From contig NZ_FWFK01000001.1 in the NCBI RefSeq assembly GCF_900172265.1, positions 558,001 to 622,000 of the forward strand: a stretch of 64,000 nt of DNA, in the 5' to 3' direction. Source of the DNA: Roseivivax jejudonensis. Its GTDB lineage: Bacteria; Pseudomonadota; Alphaproteobacteria; Rhodobacterales; Rhodobacteraceae. This document shows, one piece after another, positions 9,568 through 18,203 of the stretch (the stretch's first letter is position 1; each line of letters starts with the position of its first letter). A model generated the notes under the pieces. That model saw nothing but the letters and a program-made list of their open reading frames with translations. It searched no databases and was not told where the DNA came from. Both the position numbers and the translations under genes were made by a program.

Positions 9568-10461
9568 ATGTCGAACAAGGTAACCAAGGCGATCTTTCCG
9601 GTCGCCGGTCTCGGGACCCGGTTCCTGCCGGCCACGAAATCCGTGCCGAAGGAGATCATGACGCTCGTCGACCGGCCGCTCGTGCAATACGCCATCGACG
9701 AGGCGCGGGCCGCCGGGATCAAGGAGTTCATCTTCGTGACGTCGCGCGGCAAGGGCGCGCTCGAGGACTATTTCGACCACGCCCCGCAGCTCGAGCAGGA
9801 GCTCAAGGCGAAGGAGAAGGACGACCTTCTCGACATCCTCAAGTCGACGAACATGGACTCGGGCGAAATTGCCTATGTCCGCCAGCACAAGGCGCTCGGT
9901 CTCGGCCACGCCGTGTGGTGCGCCCGCCGGCTCATCGGCGACGAACCCTTTGCCGTCATGCTGCCGGACGACGTGATCTCGGGCGGCACGCCGTGTCTTC
10001 AGCAGATGGTCGAAGCCTACGAGACCTCGGGCGGCAACATGGTCGCCGCGATGGAGGTGCCGCGCGAAAAGACGTCGTCCTACGGCATCCTCGATGTGGC
10101 CGAAGACATGGGATCGCTGGTCTCGGTCAAGGGCATGGTGGAAAAGCCGAAAGTCGATGACGCCCCGTCCAACCTGGCGGTGATCGGCCGCTACATCCTG
10201 TCGCCGCAGATCCTGAAGAACCTCAACAGGATGAAGGAAGGCGCAGGCGGCGAGATCCAGCTGACCGACGCGATCGCGCAGGAGATCGGCGGCTCCGAGG
10301 GCGTCTACGGCCTGCGCTTCAACGGCCGGCGCTTCGACTGCGGATCGAAGGCGGGCTTCCTCCAGGCGACCGTCGCCTTCGGCCTCGAGCGCGAGGATCT
10401 GGGCGGCGACCTGCGGCGCTACCTCCACGAGGTGGTGGCGGCCGACAAGGCGGCGGAGTAA
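9568..10461 (+). CDS. galU: UTP-glucose-1-phosphate uridylyltransferase
   Basis: Makes UDP-glucose from UTP and glucose 1-phosphate, feeding the epimerase encoded next. The length (297 residues) and motifs fit GalU: the nucleotide-binding signature FPVAGLGTRFLPATKSVPKE at residues 9-28, then IDEARAAGIKEFIFVTSRGK, LGLGHAVWCA and the DDV pair in MLPDDVI. A GAGGAGAG ribosome binding site lies just before the ATG. It is followed 9 bases later by galE and is almost certainly in an operon with it. UDP-sugars made here are plausible donors for the glycosyltransferases immediately downstream. Confidence 0.96.
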   Translation: MSNKVTKAIFPVAGLGTRFLPATKSVPKEIMTLVDRPLVQYAIDEARAAGIKEFIFVTSRGKGALEDYFDHAPQLEQELKAKEKDDLLDILKSTNMDSGEIAYVRQHKALGLGHAVWCARRLIGDEPFAVMLPDDVISGGTPCLQQMVEAYETSGGNMVAAMEVPREKTSSYGILDVAEDMGSLVSVKGMVEKPKVDDAPSNLAVIGRYILSPQILKNLNRMKEGAGGEIQLTDAIAQEIGGSEGVYGLRFNGRRFDCGSKAGFLQATVAFGLEREDLGGDLRRYLHEVVAADKAAE

Positions 10462-10470
10462 CCGACCGAC

Positions 10471-11445
10471 ATGGCGAACGTGCTCGTCACCGGCGGCGCC
10501 GGCTACATCGGCTCGCATGCCTGCAAGGCACTGAAGGCGGCAGGCTACACCCCTGTCACCTACGACAACCTTGCCACCGGCTGGGACTGGGCGGTCAAGT
10601 ACGGGCCCTTCGTCGAGGGCGACCTGCTCGACCGCGACAGGCTCGACGCGGCCTTTGCCGAGCATGCGCCCGTCGCGGTCATGCATTTCGCGGCGCTCAG
10701 CCTCGTGGGCGAGGCGATGTCGAACCCGGCGAAATACTGGCGCAACAACGTGGCGGGCTCGCTCAACCTGCTGGAGGCGACGGTCGCGGCCGGCGTGCCG
10801 CACTTCGTATTTTCGTCGACCTGCGCGACCTACGGCGAACACGACAACGTCGTGCTGGACGAGCACACGCCGCAGCAACCGCTCAACGCCTACGGCGCGT
10901 CGAAGCGCGCGATCGAGGACATGCTGCGGGATTTCGAGGCGGCGCACGGCCTGCAATCGGTGATCTTCCGTTACTTCAACGTCGCCGGTGCGGATCCCGA
11001 CGCCGAGATCGGCGAGGCGCACGAGCCCGAGACACACCTGATCCCGGTGATGCTGGAGGCGATCCAGGGCAAGCGCGACGCGCTGACCATCCACGGCACC
11101 GACTATGACACGCCCGACGGCACCTGCATCCGCGACTACGTGCATGTCTGCGATCTGGTCGATGCGCACGTGCTCGGCCTGTCCTGGCTGCGCGAGGGCC
11201 GGGGCAGCCGGGTCTTCAACCTCGGCACCGGGCGTGGCTTCTCGGTGCGCGAGGTGATCGACGCCTCTCGCGCGGTCACCAACGAGGACGTGCCCCACGG
11301 CGAAGGCCCGCGCCGCGCCGGTGACGCGACCAAGCTCGTCTCGGGATCGACGCGCGCCGAAGAGGAACTGGGGTGGGTGCCGGGCCGCTCGACCCTCGCG
11401 CGGATGATCGCGGATGCGTGGCGCTGGCAGCAGACCCGAAGCTGA
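10471..11445 (+). CDS. galE: UDP-glucose 4-epimerase
   Basis: Interconverts UDP-glucose and UDP-galactose with bound NAD. The 324-residue protein begins with the NAD-binding motif VTGGAGYIGSHACKAL. The active-site Ser/Thr lies in FSSTCATYG and the catalytic Tyr-x3-Lys in NAYGASKRAIEDML. RYFNVAGADP and HVCDLVDAHV are further extended-SDR epimerase motifs. It sits 9 bases after galU, and its end overlaps the possible start of the following glycosyltransferase gene by 32 bases, so the three genes are probably translated from one mRNA. Confidence 0.95.
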   Translation: MANVLVTGGAGYIGSHACKALKAAGYTPVTYDNLATGWDWAVKYGPFVEGDLLDRDRLDAAFAEHAPVAVMHFAALSLVGEAMSNPAKYWRNNVAGSLNLLEATVAAGVPHFVFSSTCATYGEHDNVVLDEHTPQQPLNAYGASKRAIEDMLRDFEAAHGLQSVIFRYFNVAGADPDAEIGEAHEPETHLIPVMLEAIQGKRDALTIHGTDYDTPDGTCIRDYVHVCDLVDAHVLGLSWLREGRGSRVFNLGTGRGFSVREVIDASRAVTNEDVPHGEGPRRAGDATKLVSGSTRAEEELGWVPGRSTLARMIADAWRWQQTRS

Positions 11446-12535
11446 CCCGGCCGAGCGCGTCCGGCGCAGCGTGGCCGAGGCGTTTCGCCTGCGCTGGATG
11501 CGCCGGCGGCTGTTGTGGCGGGCTCTGCGGGCGCGCCACGCGCTGACACCGGTGGCCGACCGCACCCGAACGATCGCCCCGGGCGTGGTTCTGGCCTTCA
11601 CCGTCGTGCGCAACGAGGCGCTGCGCCTGCCATATTTCCTGTCGCATTACCGCGCGCTCGGCGTCGGACATTTCCTGGTGGTCGACAACGACAACGACAG
11701 CGACGACGACACGCGCGCGCTCCTCGTCGACCAGCCCGACGTGTCGCTCTGGCACACGACCGCGCGCTACCGCGCGGCACGCTTCGGGCTCGACTGGTGC
11801 GGCTGGCTGCGGATGCGTCACGGCCACGGGCGCTGGTGCCTGACGGTCGATGCCGACGAACTTCTCGTCTATCCCGGCTGCGACCGGACGGACCTGCCGG
11901 CGCTGACGCGCTGGCTCGACCGGCAGGGCCTGTCCGGCTTCGGCGCGCTGATGCTCGACCTCTATCCCGCAGGCCCGCTCGATGCCGTGCGCTACACGCC
12001 CGGGCAGGACCCGACCGAGGTGCTCCGCCATTTCGACGCCGGCCCCTATCGCAGCGTGCGCCAGCGGCCAATGGGCAACCTTTGGACACAGGGCGGCGCG
12101 CGGGAACGGGCGTTCTTCGCCGATGCGCCCCGGCGCTCGCCCACGCTCAACAAGATCCCGCTGATGCGGTGGAACCGCCGGCACGTCTACGTCAACTCGA
12201 CGCATTCGGCGCTGCCGCCGCGGCTCAATGCGCTCTACGACGGCCCGGGCGGCATGTGTCCGTCGGGCGTGCTGCTCCACACCAAGTTCCTGCCCGACGC
12301 ACCGGCGCGGGCGGCGCGCGAACGCGCGCGCGGCGAACATTTCCACACGCCCGAGATGTTCGCGGATTACTACGTCTCGGTCGAGGCGGCGCCGACGCTG
12401 CATCACGCAGGTTCCGTCCGCTACACCGGTCCCGCGCAACTCGCCGCGCTCGGCCTCGCGACACCGGGCGGCTGGCCGGGCGCTGTCCCGACCGCGGCCG
12501 GAACGGACGACCCCGACAGCACGCCCGCGACGTAA
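11414..12535 (+). CDS. Glycosyltransferase family 2-like protein (first of two paralogues)
   Basis: A 373-residue cytoplasmic transferase of the Glyco_tranf_2_4 type. Residues about 60-90 read VVRNEALRLPYFLSHYRALG followed by HFLVVDNDNDSDDD, the nucleotide-sugar binding start of the fold. The metal-binding acidic motif is in CLTVDADELLVYP. The C-terminal half contains LNKIPLMRWNRRHVYVNSTH. The start at 11414 overlaps galE; a GTG at 11471 would remove 19 residues and is about equally likely. The donor and acceptor sugars are unknown. The next gene is a clear paralogue, suggesting duplication followed by specialisation on one glycan. Confidence 0.85.
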   Translation: MRGAGSRPEADPAERVRRSVAEAFRLRWMRRRLLWRALRARHALTPVADRTRTIAPGVVLAFTVVRNEALRLPYFLSHYRALGVGHFLVVDNDNDSDDDTRALLVDQPDVSLWHTTARYRAARFGLDWCGWLRMRHGHGRWCLTVDADELLVYPGCDRTDLPALTRWLDRQGLSGFGALMLDLYPAGPLDAVRYTPGQDPTEVLRHFDAGPYRSVRQRPMGNLWTQGGARERAFFADAPRRSPTLNKIPLMRWNRRHVYVNSTHSALPPRLNALYDGPGGMCPSGVLLHTKFLPDAPARAARERARGEHFHTPEMFADYYVSVEAAPTLHHAGSVRYTGPAQLAALGLATPGGWPGAVPTAAGTDDPDSTPAT

Positions 12536-12646
12536 CGCGATCTCAACCTCTTGCGCGCAACACGAACGCGATGCGATGACTGATCCACGCCGCGGGCCGG
12601 AACCGGCACGGCGCGCAGCACCCCACCGGGAAGGATCAAGAACGAC

Positions 12647-13657
12647 GTGGGCGTATGGGACTCCTACCGGATGCGACTGCGCCGCAAGCGCAGGATCATC
12701 CGGGCGACGCGGAAAGGCCGCGAGCTGCGGATCGTCGCCAACCGGACCGACCGGATCCGGTCGTCCGATGTGCTCCTGTTCTCGTGCCAACGCAACGAGG
12801 GTGTGCGCCTCCCGTATTTCCTCGACTACTACCGCGGCCTGGGCGTCGATCACTTCCTGATCGTCGACAACGATTCCACCGACGGCTCGCTCGACTTCCT
12901 CGCGCGACAGCCCGACGTCTCGGTCTGGCACACGCGGGCGAGTTACAAGCGCGCGACGTTCGGGGTCGACTGGCTGAACCGGCTCGCGCGGCTCTACGGG
13001 CACGGGCATTGGTGCCTCACCGTCGATCCCGACGAGCTGTTTCTCTACCCGTTCTGCGACACGCGCCCGATCCGCGGGCTGACCGACTGGCTCGATGCCT
13101 GCTCGATCCGCTCGTTCTCGGCCATGCTGCTCGACATGTATCCCAAGGGCCGGATCGACGCGACGCCATACCGGCCCGGTCAGGATCCGCTCGAGGTCGC
13201 GCCTTGGTTCGACGCCGGGAACTACAAGGTCGCGCGCAATCCCGAATACGGCAACCTGTGGATCCAGGGCGGACCGCGGGCGCGCGTCTTCTTTCCCGAC
13301 GCGCCTGCGAAGGCGCCCGCGCTCAACAAGATCCCGCTGGTGAAATGGCACCGCCGTTACACCTACGTATCGTCGACGCACATGCTGCTGCCGCGCGGCC
13401 TGAACCTCGTCTATGACGAGTGGGGCGGCGAGAAGGCCTCGGGCGTGCTGCTGCACACCAAGTTTCTCGACACCTTCACCGGCAAGGCCGAGGAAGAGCT
13501 GCGGCGGCGCCAGCACTACGGCGCGTCGCGCGAATACATCGCCTATGCCGACGGCGTGCAGTCCAATCCGGACCTCTGGTGCAAGTGGTCCGAGAAATAC
13601 ATCAACTGGCGCCAGCTCGAGATCCTGGGCCTGATGTCCAAGGGCAACTGGGCATGA
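12647..13657 (+). CDS. Glycosyltransferase family 2-like protein (second paralogue)
   Basis: The 336-residue product is aligned throughout with the upstream transferase: SCQRNEGVRLPYFLDYYRGL, HFLIVDNDSTDGS, CLTVDPDELFLYP and LNKIPLVKWHRRYTYVSSTH. The metal motif is DPD instead of DAD. The start is GTG at 12647, preceded by GGAAGGA. Its stop codon overlaps the ATG of the next gene (ATGA), indicating translational coupling. It is predicted to add a sugar to the same surface glycan; the sugar cannot be named. Confidence 0.85.
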   Translation: MGVWDSYRMRLRRKRRIIRATRKGRELRIVANRTDRIRSSDVLLFSCQRNEGVRLPYFLDYYRGLGVDHFLIVDNDSTDGSLDFLARQPDVSVWHTRASYKRATFGVDWLNRLARLYGHGHWCLTVDPDELFLYPFCDTRPIRGLTDWLDACSIRSFSAMLLDMYPKGRIDATPYRPGQDPLEVAPWFDAGNYKVARNPEYGNLWIQGGPRARVFFPDAPAKAPALNKIPLVKWHRRYTYVSSTHMLLPRGLNLVYDEWGGEKASGVLLHTKFLDTFTGKAEEELRRRQHYGASREYIAYADGVQSNPDLWCKWSEKYINWRQLEILGLMSKGNWA

Positions 13658-15360
13658 CGGTCGGCATCGTCATGCTGGTGCATACCGCGCTCGGCCGGGC
13701 CGAGCAGGTGGCGCGGCAATGGACGCGCGCGGGCTGCCCTGTTGTCATTCACGCCGACCGCAACGTGCCCAAGGCCGACTACGACGCGTTCACCGCGGCA
13801 CTTTCCGACGAGCCGCTGGTGCGGTTCTCGCGCCGCCACCGGTGCGACTGGGGCACCTGGGCGCTCGTCGCCGCGACGCAGGACGCCTGCGAACGGATGC
13901 TGGCGGAGTTTCCCGAGGCGCGGCATGTCTACCTGGCCTCCGGCGCCTGCCTGCCCCTGCGCCCGGTCGAGGAATTGGTCGCCTACCTCGCCGACCGCCC
14001 GCACACCGATTTCATCGAGAGCGCGACCACCTCGGAGGTGCCCTGGACTGTCGGCGGCCTCGACGAGGAGCGCTTCACGCTCCGGTTCCCGTTCTCGTGG
14101 CGGCGCAACCGCTACCTCTTCGACCGGTTCACCGAGTTCCAGCGGCGCGTCGGCTTCCGACGGCGCATCCCGAAGGACATCGTGCCCCATATGGGCAGCC
14201 AGTGGTGGTGCCTGACCCGCAAGACATTGACGGCGATCCTCGAGGATCCGCGCCGCCCGGTCTACGATCGCTATTTCCGCCGCGTCTGGATCCCCGACGA
14301 AAGCTATTTCCAGACGCTCGCGCGGCTCTACTCGACAAATATCGAAAGCCGGTCGCTCACGCTGTCCAAGTTCGACTACCAGGGCAAGCCACACATCTTC
14401 TACGACGATCACCTGCAACTCCTGCGGCGCTCGGACTGCTTTGTCGCGCGCAAGATCTGGCCGCACGCGGACCGGCTCTACCGCGCCTTCCTCGGAGACG
14501 CGGCGGCCCGGAACCGGGCGGAACCGAACCCCGGCAAGATCGACCGCATCTTCGCCAAGGCCGTCGAGCGCCGGCTGCGCGGCCGCGCCGGGCTCTACAT
14601 GCAGTCGCGCTATCCGCACTGGGGATGGGAAAACGGCGTGACGGCCGGCAAGTATTCCGTCTTTCAGGGCTTCGCGGAGCTGTTCGAGGATTTCGAGACT
14701 TGGCTCGCGCGAACGACTGGGGCGCAGGTTCACGGCCACCTCTTCGCGCCGGAACGCGCGGAGTTCGCGGGCGGGCAGACTCTCGTCGCGGGCGCGCTGC
14801 CGGACAATGCCGCCCTGCGCGACGCCGATCCGCGCGCCTTTCTGACGAACCTCATCTGGAACACGCGCGGCGAACGTCAGTGCTTTCAGCTCGGGCCCCG
14901 CGACAACGTCTGGATCAACTGGCACATGGCCCGCGATCCCAACGCGCAGATCTCCGTCATCTCCGGCGCCTGGGCCGTGCCGCTCTTCCGCTCGGACAAG
15001 AGCTTTGCCGACCTGCGCGCCGAGGCCGCAGAGCTGCAGAAGATCGAGGCCCGCATGATCGGCGAGCTGCGCCACCCGGAGGTCAAGGCGCGCGTGCGGA
15101 TCTGGTCGATGGCCGAGTTCATCGAGGCGCCGATGGAACCCCTGCAGGTCATCATCGACGAGATCGGGCAGAAGACCCAGCGCCGGCTCGCCGAGGCGCC
15201 GCGCATGACCGACCTCGCGGGCTTCGGCCAGTTCCTGCAGAACCTCAAGAACCAGGGCATGCACCCCTACCTGATGGGGGACTTCCCGGTCGATCCGGCG
15301 CCGCGCGCGGGCAACGCGCCGAAGAAGCGCCCGTACCTCGTGAAGAAATCGGCCGGATGA
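13654..15360 (+). CDS. GT14-like (core-2/I-branching type) glycosyltransferase with long C-terminal extension
   Basis: The 568-residue product begins MTVGIVMLVHTALG. Residues about 1-280 look like the Branch (GT14) family that includes animal core-2 beta-1,6-GlcNAc transferases and xylosyltransferases: VVIHADRNVPKADYDAF, then YLASGACLPLRPVEELVAYL, FIESATT, GSQWWCLTRKTL, and the catalytic-type acidic segment WIPDESYFQTLAR. Residues about 290-568 are a separate extension (from QSRYPHWGWENGVTAGKYSV onward) that I do not recognise with certainty; similar extensions with DUF names occur in Rhodobacterales. The start codon overlaps the stop of the preceding transferase (ATGA). There is no signal peptide or membrane segment, so it should act in the cytoplasm. 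Confidence 0.82.
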   Translation: MTVGIVMLVHTALGRAEQVARQWTRAGCPVVIHADRNVPKADYDAFTAALSDEPLVRFSRRHRCDWGTWALVAATQDACERMLAEFPEARHVYLASGACLPLRPVEELVAYLADRPHTDFIESATTSEVPWTVGGLDEERFTLRFPFSWRRNRYLFDRFTEFQRRVGFRRRIPKDIVPHMGSQWWCLTRKTLTAILEDPRRPVYDRYFRRVWIPDESYFQTLARLYSTNIESRSLTLSKFDYQGKPHIFYDDHLQLLRRSDCFVARKIWPHADRLYRAFLGDAAARNRAEPNPGKIDRIFAKAVERRLRGRAGLYMQSRYPHWGWENGVTAGKYSVFQGFAELFEDFETWLARTTGAQVHGHLFAPERAEFAGGQTLVAGALPDNAALRDADPRAFLTNLIWNTRGERQCFQLGPRDNVWINWHMARDPNAQISVISGAWAVPLFRSDKSFADLRAEAAELQKIEARMIGELRHPEVKARVRIWSMAEFIEAPMEPLQVIIDEIGQKTQRRLAEAPRMTDLAGFGQFLQNLKNQGMHPYLMGDFPVDPAPRAGNAPKKRPYLVKKSAG

Positions 15361-15391
15361 CGCCGTCCTCCCCCTGCCCCAAGGCCCCGAG

Positions 15392-16819
15392 ATGACCGAC
15401 CGCTTCGACTACTTCGTCGTCTTCGCCGAGATGCGGACCGGTTCGAACTTCCTCGAGACGAACCTCAACGCGTTTCCGACGCTGACCTGCTACGGCGAGG
15501 CGTTCAATCCGCATTTCATCGGCTACCCGAACGGCACCGAGATCCTCGGGCTCGACCGCGCCGCGCGCGACGCCGATCCGACGCGGCTGCTCGCGCGGAT
15601 TGCCAGGGCCAGCCACGGCATGGGCGGCTTTCGCTATTTTCACGACCACGATCCCCGGGTGCTGTCGGAGATCCTCGACGATCCCAGCGCCGCGAAAATC
15701 GTGCTGACCCGCAATCCGGTCGACAGCTATGTCAGCTGGAAGATCGCGCAGGCCACCGGACAGTGGAAGCTGACGAACGTCGCCCGCCGGCAGGACGGCC
15801 GCGCCCGCTTCGACCGGGCCGAGTTCGAGCGGCACCTGTCCGAGTTGCAGGCGTTCCAGGTCGCGCTGCTCGGCGCGCTTCAACGCAGCGGCCAGACCGC
15901 GTTCTACGTCGATTACGAGGATCTGCAGGACGTCGCGGTGATGAACGGGATCGCCGCGTGGCTGGGCATCCCCGAACGCCTCGAAGCGCTCGACACCTCG
16001 CTGAAGCGGCAGAACCCCGATCCGGTGGACACCAAGGTCGAGAACTTCGAAGAGATGGAGACCGCGCTGGCCCGGCTCGACCGGTTCAACCTGTCGCGCA
16101 CCCCGAATTTCGAGCCGCGGCGCGGGCCGGTCGTGCCGTCCTACGTCGCCGCAGCCAAGACGCCGCTTCTGTTCATGCCCGTGCGCTCTGGGCCCGAGAC
16201 GGCCGTGACCGACTGGCTCGCCGCGCTGGACGGCGTGGACCCTGATGCGCTCGAATCGGAGTTCAGCCAGAAAACGCTGCGCCGCTGGAAATCGGCCCGC
16301 CCCGGCCACCGCACGTTCACGGTGGTCCGCCACCCGCTTGCCCGGGCGCACGCGGCCTTCTGCGACAAGATCCTCGCGACAGGCCCGGGCAGCTTTGCCG
16401 CGATCCGCAAGATGCTCGTGAACAAGCACGACCTGCCGCTGCCCGACGACCCGAGCGATCCGGGCTACACGACAGAGCGGCATCGCGCGGCGTTCGAGGG
16501 TTTCCTGCGCTTCGTTAAGGAGACGCTGAACGGCCAGTCGCCGGTGCGGGTCGACGCGCATTGGGCGAGCCAGAGCCAGATCCTGCAGGGCATGGCCGAC
16601 TTCGCCCTGCCCGACATGATCGTGCGGGAAGACGAGATGGCCGCCTATCTGCCGGCGCTCGCGATGCAGGTCGGCCATGCCGCCCCGCCCGAGCCCGGCG
16701 TCGCGCCGGACGCGCACCCGCACGCTCTGTCCGAGATCCACGACGCTGCGCTGGAGAAACTCGCGCGGGAAGTCTACCAGCGCGATTACCTGATGTTCGG
16801 GTTTTCGGACTGGGCCTGA
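15392..16819 (+). CDS. Double sulfotransferase (two sulfotransferase halves in one protein)
   Basis: This 475-residue protein contains two PAPS-dependent sulfotransferase-like halves. The N-terminal half resembles the Stf0/NodH type: the 5'-phosphosulfate loop EMRTGSNFLETNL (about residues 13-25) and the 3'-phosphate motif KIVLTRNPVDSYVSWK (about 102-117). The C-terminal half (about 250-475) carries FTVVRHPLARAHAAFCDKI, the 3'-phosphate motif of the Sulfotransfer_2 family, but its first loop (LLFMPVRSGPETAV) is degenerate. The likely job is O-sulfation of the glycan made by the preceding transferases. The PAP formed would be cleared by CysQ, encoded 6 kb upstream. It is 31 bases after the GT14-like gene and is probably the last gene of that operon. 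Confidence 0.82.
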   Translation: MTDRFDYFVVFAEMRTGSNFLETNLNAFPTLTCYGEAFNPHFIGYPNGTEILGLDRAARDADPTRLLARIARASHGMGGFRYFHDHDPRVLSEILDDPSAAKIVLTRNPVDSYVSWKIAQATGQWKLTNVARRQDGRARFDRAEFERHLSELQAFQVALLGALQRSGQTAFYVDYEDLQDVAVMNGIAAWLGIPERLEALDTSLKRQNPDPVDTKVENFEEMETALARLDRFNLSRTPNFEPRRGPVVPSYVAAAKTPLLFMPVRSGPETAVTDWLAALDGVDPDALESEFSQKTLRRWKSARPGHRTFTVVRHPLARAHAAFCDKILATGPGSFAAIRKMLVNKHDLPLPDDPSDPGYTTERHRAAFEGFLRFVKETLNGQSPVRVDAHWASQSQILQGMADFALPDMIVREDEMAAYLPALAMQVGHAAPPEPGVAPDAHPHALSEIHDAALEKLAREVYQRDYLMFGFSDWA

Positions 16820-16832
16820 CCGGCCCGGCGGT

Positions 16833-17297
16833 TCAGGCCGCCTGGACCGGGGTGATTTCCGTCAGGATTGTGTAGATCTTCGCAGGGTCCGGGTTGGCCC
16901 GAAGCTTGGCGCAGAACGCTCCGTCGCGCAGCGTGCGCGAGATGAGCGCAAGCGCCTTCAGGTGCTCGACGCCCGCATCCTCGGGCGCGAACAGGGCAAA
17001 GACCAGATCGACCGGCTGGCGATCCACCGCCTCGAAATCGATCGGCCGCTCCAGAAGCACGAAGGCGCCTGTGACCGAGTCGATCTCCGGCAGCCGCGCG
17101 TGCGGCAGCGCGACGCCGTGACCGACGCCGGTCGGCCCGAGGCTCTCGCGCTCCATCAGCGCCTCCACCGTGCCGTTGGCCGACACGCCGTAGGCGGACG
17201 CGGCGATGTCCCCGATGTCGTGCATCAGGCGCTTCTTGCTGGACGCGCCGGAAATCACGCGCACCGCCGCCGGCTTGAGAAGATCATTCACGTTCAT
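16833..17297 (-). CDS. ptsN: PTS IIA-like nitrogen regulatory protein PtsN
   Basis: A 154-residue EIIA(Ntr) domain. It is phosphorylated on the His in GVALPHARL by the EI(Ntr)/NPr relay and acts as a regulator, not in sugar transport. The start at 17297 (MNVNDLLKPAAVRVI) matches the family; the longer frame would extend into the hpf gene. It lies 52 bases downstream of hpf on the same strand. It converges on the sulfotransferase gene. Confidence 0.93.
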   Translation of the reverse strand: MNVNDLLKPAAVRVISGASSKKRLMHDIGDIAASAYGVSANGTVEALMERESLGPTGVGHGVALPHARLPEIDSVTGAFVLLERPIDFEAVDRQPVDLVFALFAPEDAGVEHLKALALISRTLRDGAFCAKLRANPDPAKIYTILTEITPVQAA

Positions 17298-17349
17298 TGC
17301 GCCTGCTCTTTCCCGGGCCTGTGCCCTGTTATGTCCCTGCGGCCGGGTC

Positions 17350-17919
17350 TTACGGATCGATCCAGCCGATGTTGCCGTCATCGCGGCGATAGACGACATT
17401 CACGCCGTCTTTCTTTTCGTTCCGGAACACCAGGACCGGCGCGCCGGCGAGTTCCATCTGCATCACTGCTTCGCCGACGGACAGCGACGGGATTTTGGTC
17501 TCCATCTCCGCCACGATGATCGGCTGAAGGCTGTCGGGTTCCGAACTCTCTTCGTCACTCTCCCGTGATCCGGCGAGGATATACGAGGACGCGCCCATCA
17601 GTTCAACCGGTACCGTACGTTCCTTGTGGTGGTCCTTGAGCCGCCGCTTGTAGCGCCGCAATTGCTTGTCCATCTTCTCGGCCGCGGCCTCGAACGCGGC
17701 GTAGATGTCGGGCGCGTGGCCCTTTGCGGTGCAGTTGAGACCGGTCGACAGGTGCACCACAGCTTCGCAGACATGCTCGTGCCCGGACTTCGAAAAGATC
17801 ACGTTCGCGTCCGTCGGACGGCCGGCGTACTTTTCGAGCATCGACGAGAGTTCGGTCTCGACATGAGTCTGCAGGCTTGCACCCACGTCGATCTGCTTGC
17901 CCGTGATCTGATAGCGCAT
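17350..17919 (-). CDS. hpf: Ribosome hibernation promoting factor, long form
   Basis: Long-form HPF (189 residues), which dimerises 70S ribosomes into inactive 100S particles in stationary phase. The N-terminal domain (MRYQITGKQIDVGASLQTHV to about residue 105) has the basic stretch KMDKQLRRYKRRLKDHHKE. After an acidic linker (ESDEESSEPDS), the C-terminal dimerisation domain includes KIPSLSVGEAVMQMELAG, VFRNEKKDGVNVVYRRDDG and GWIDP. The start at 17919 has a GGGAGG ribosome binding site. It is encoded between lptB and ptsN, with rpoN absent from its usual proteobacterial place. Confidence 0.95.
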   Translation of the reverse strand: MRYQITGKQIDVGASLQTHVETELSSMLEKYAGRPTDANVIFSKSGHEHVCEAVVHLSTGLNCTAKGHAPDIYAAFEAAAEKMDKQLRRYKRRLKDHHKERTVPVELMGASSYILAGSRESDEESSEPDSLQPIIVAEMETKIPSLSVGEAVMQMELAGAPVLVFRNEKKDGVNVVYRRDDGNIGWIDP

Positions 17920-18106
17920 GGAACCTCCCCTCTCGGAATGGACGTCACCCGGCACGAACGGACGGAGCGGCGCCGACGGCGCAACCCCAGTGCCCGAAAG
18001 CCGGTGAAGTCGGGAAATCTGACGCTCGGCACCGCCACGTGCCGATGCGCCCGAAGATTGCGGGAGGACAGGCACGCCAGGGTCGGTGGATCGACGTCAT
18101 TACGGT

Positions 18107-18136
18107 ATTTGAGGCGAGAAGAGCCGCCGCTGTCAA
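18107..18136 (-). promoter_or_regulatory. Possible sigma-70 promoter for hpf-ptsN
   Basis: On the minus strand TTGACA (18136-18131), an 18-base spacer and TCAAAT (18112-18107) lie in the 284-base gap between lptB and hpf. This is about 190 bases before the hpf start. The -35 box is perfect; the -10 box matches 4 of 6. The rest of the gap (17920-18203) shows no gene. Confidence 0.45.
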
Positions 18137-18203
18137 ACGAAACCGGAGCACGATTTTCGGAAACCGGGCGCGATCCCGCGACGGCATGCGCGGCGCGCCG
18201 CCC

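Noticed and set aside
9322-13516. Two long open frames on the minus strand (about 760 and 746 codons) across galU, galE and the glycosyltransferase genes
   Set aside because: They lie antisense to genes with clear family motifs, are rich in Arg, His and Val without any domain, and reflect the GC-rich third positions of the real genes.
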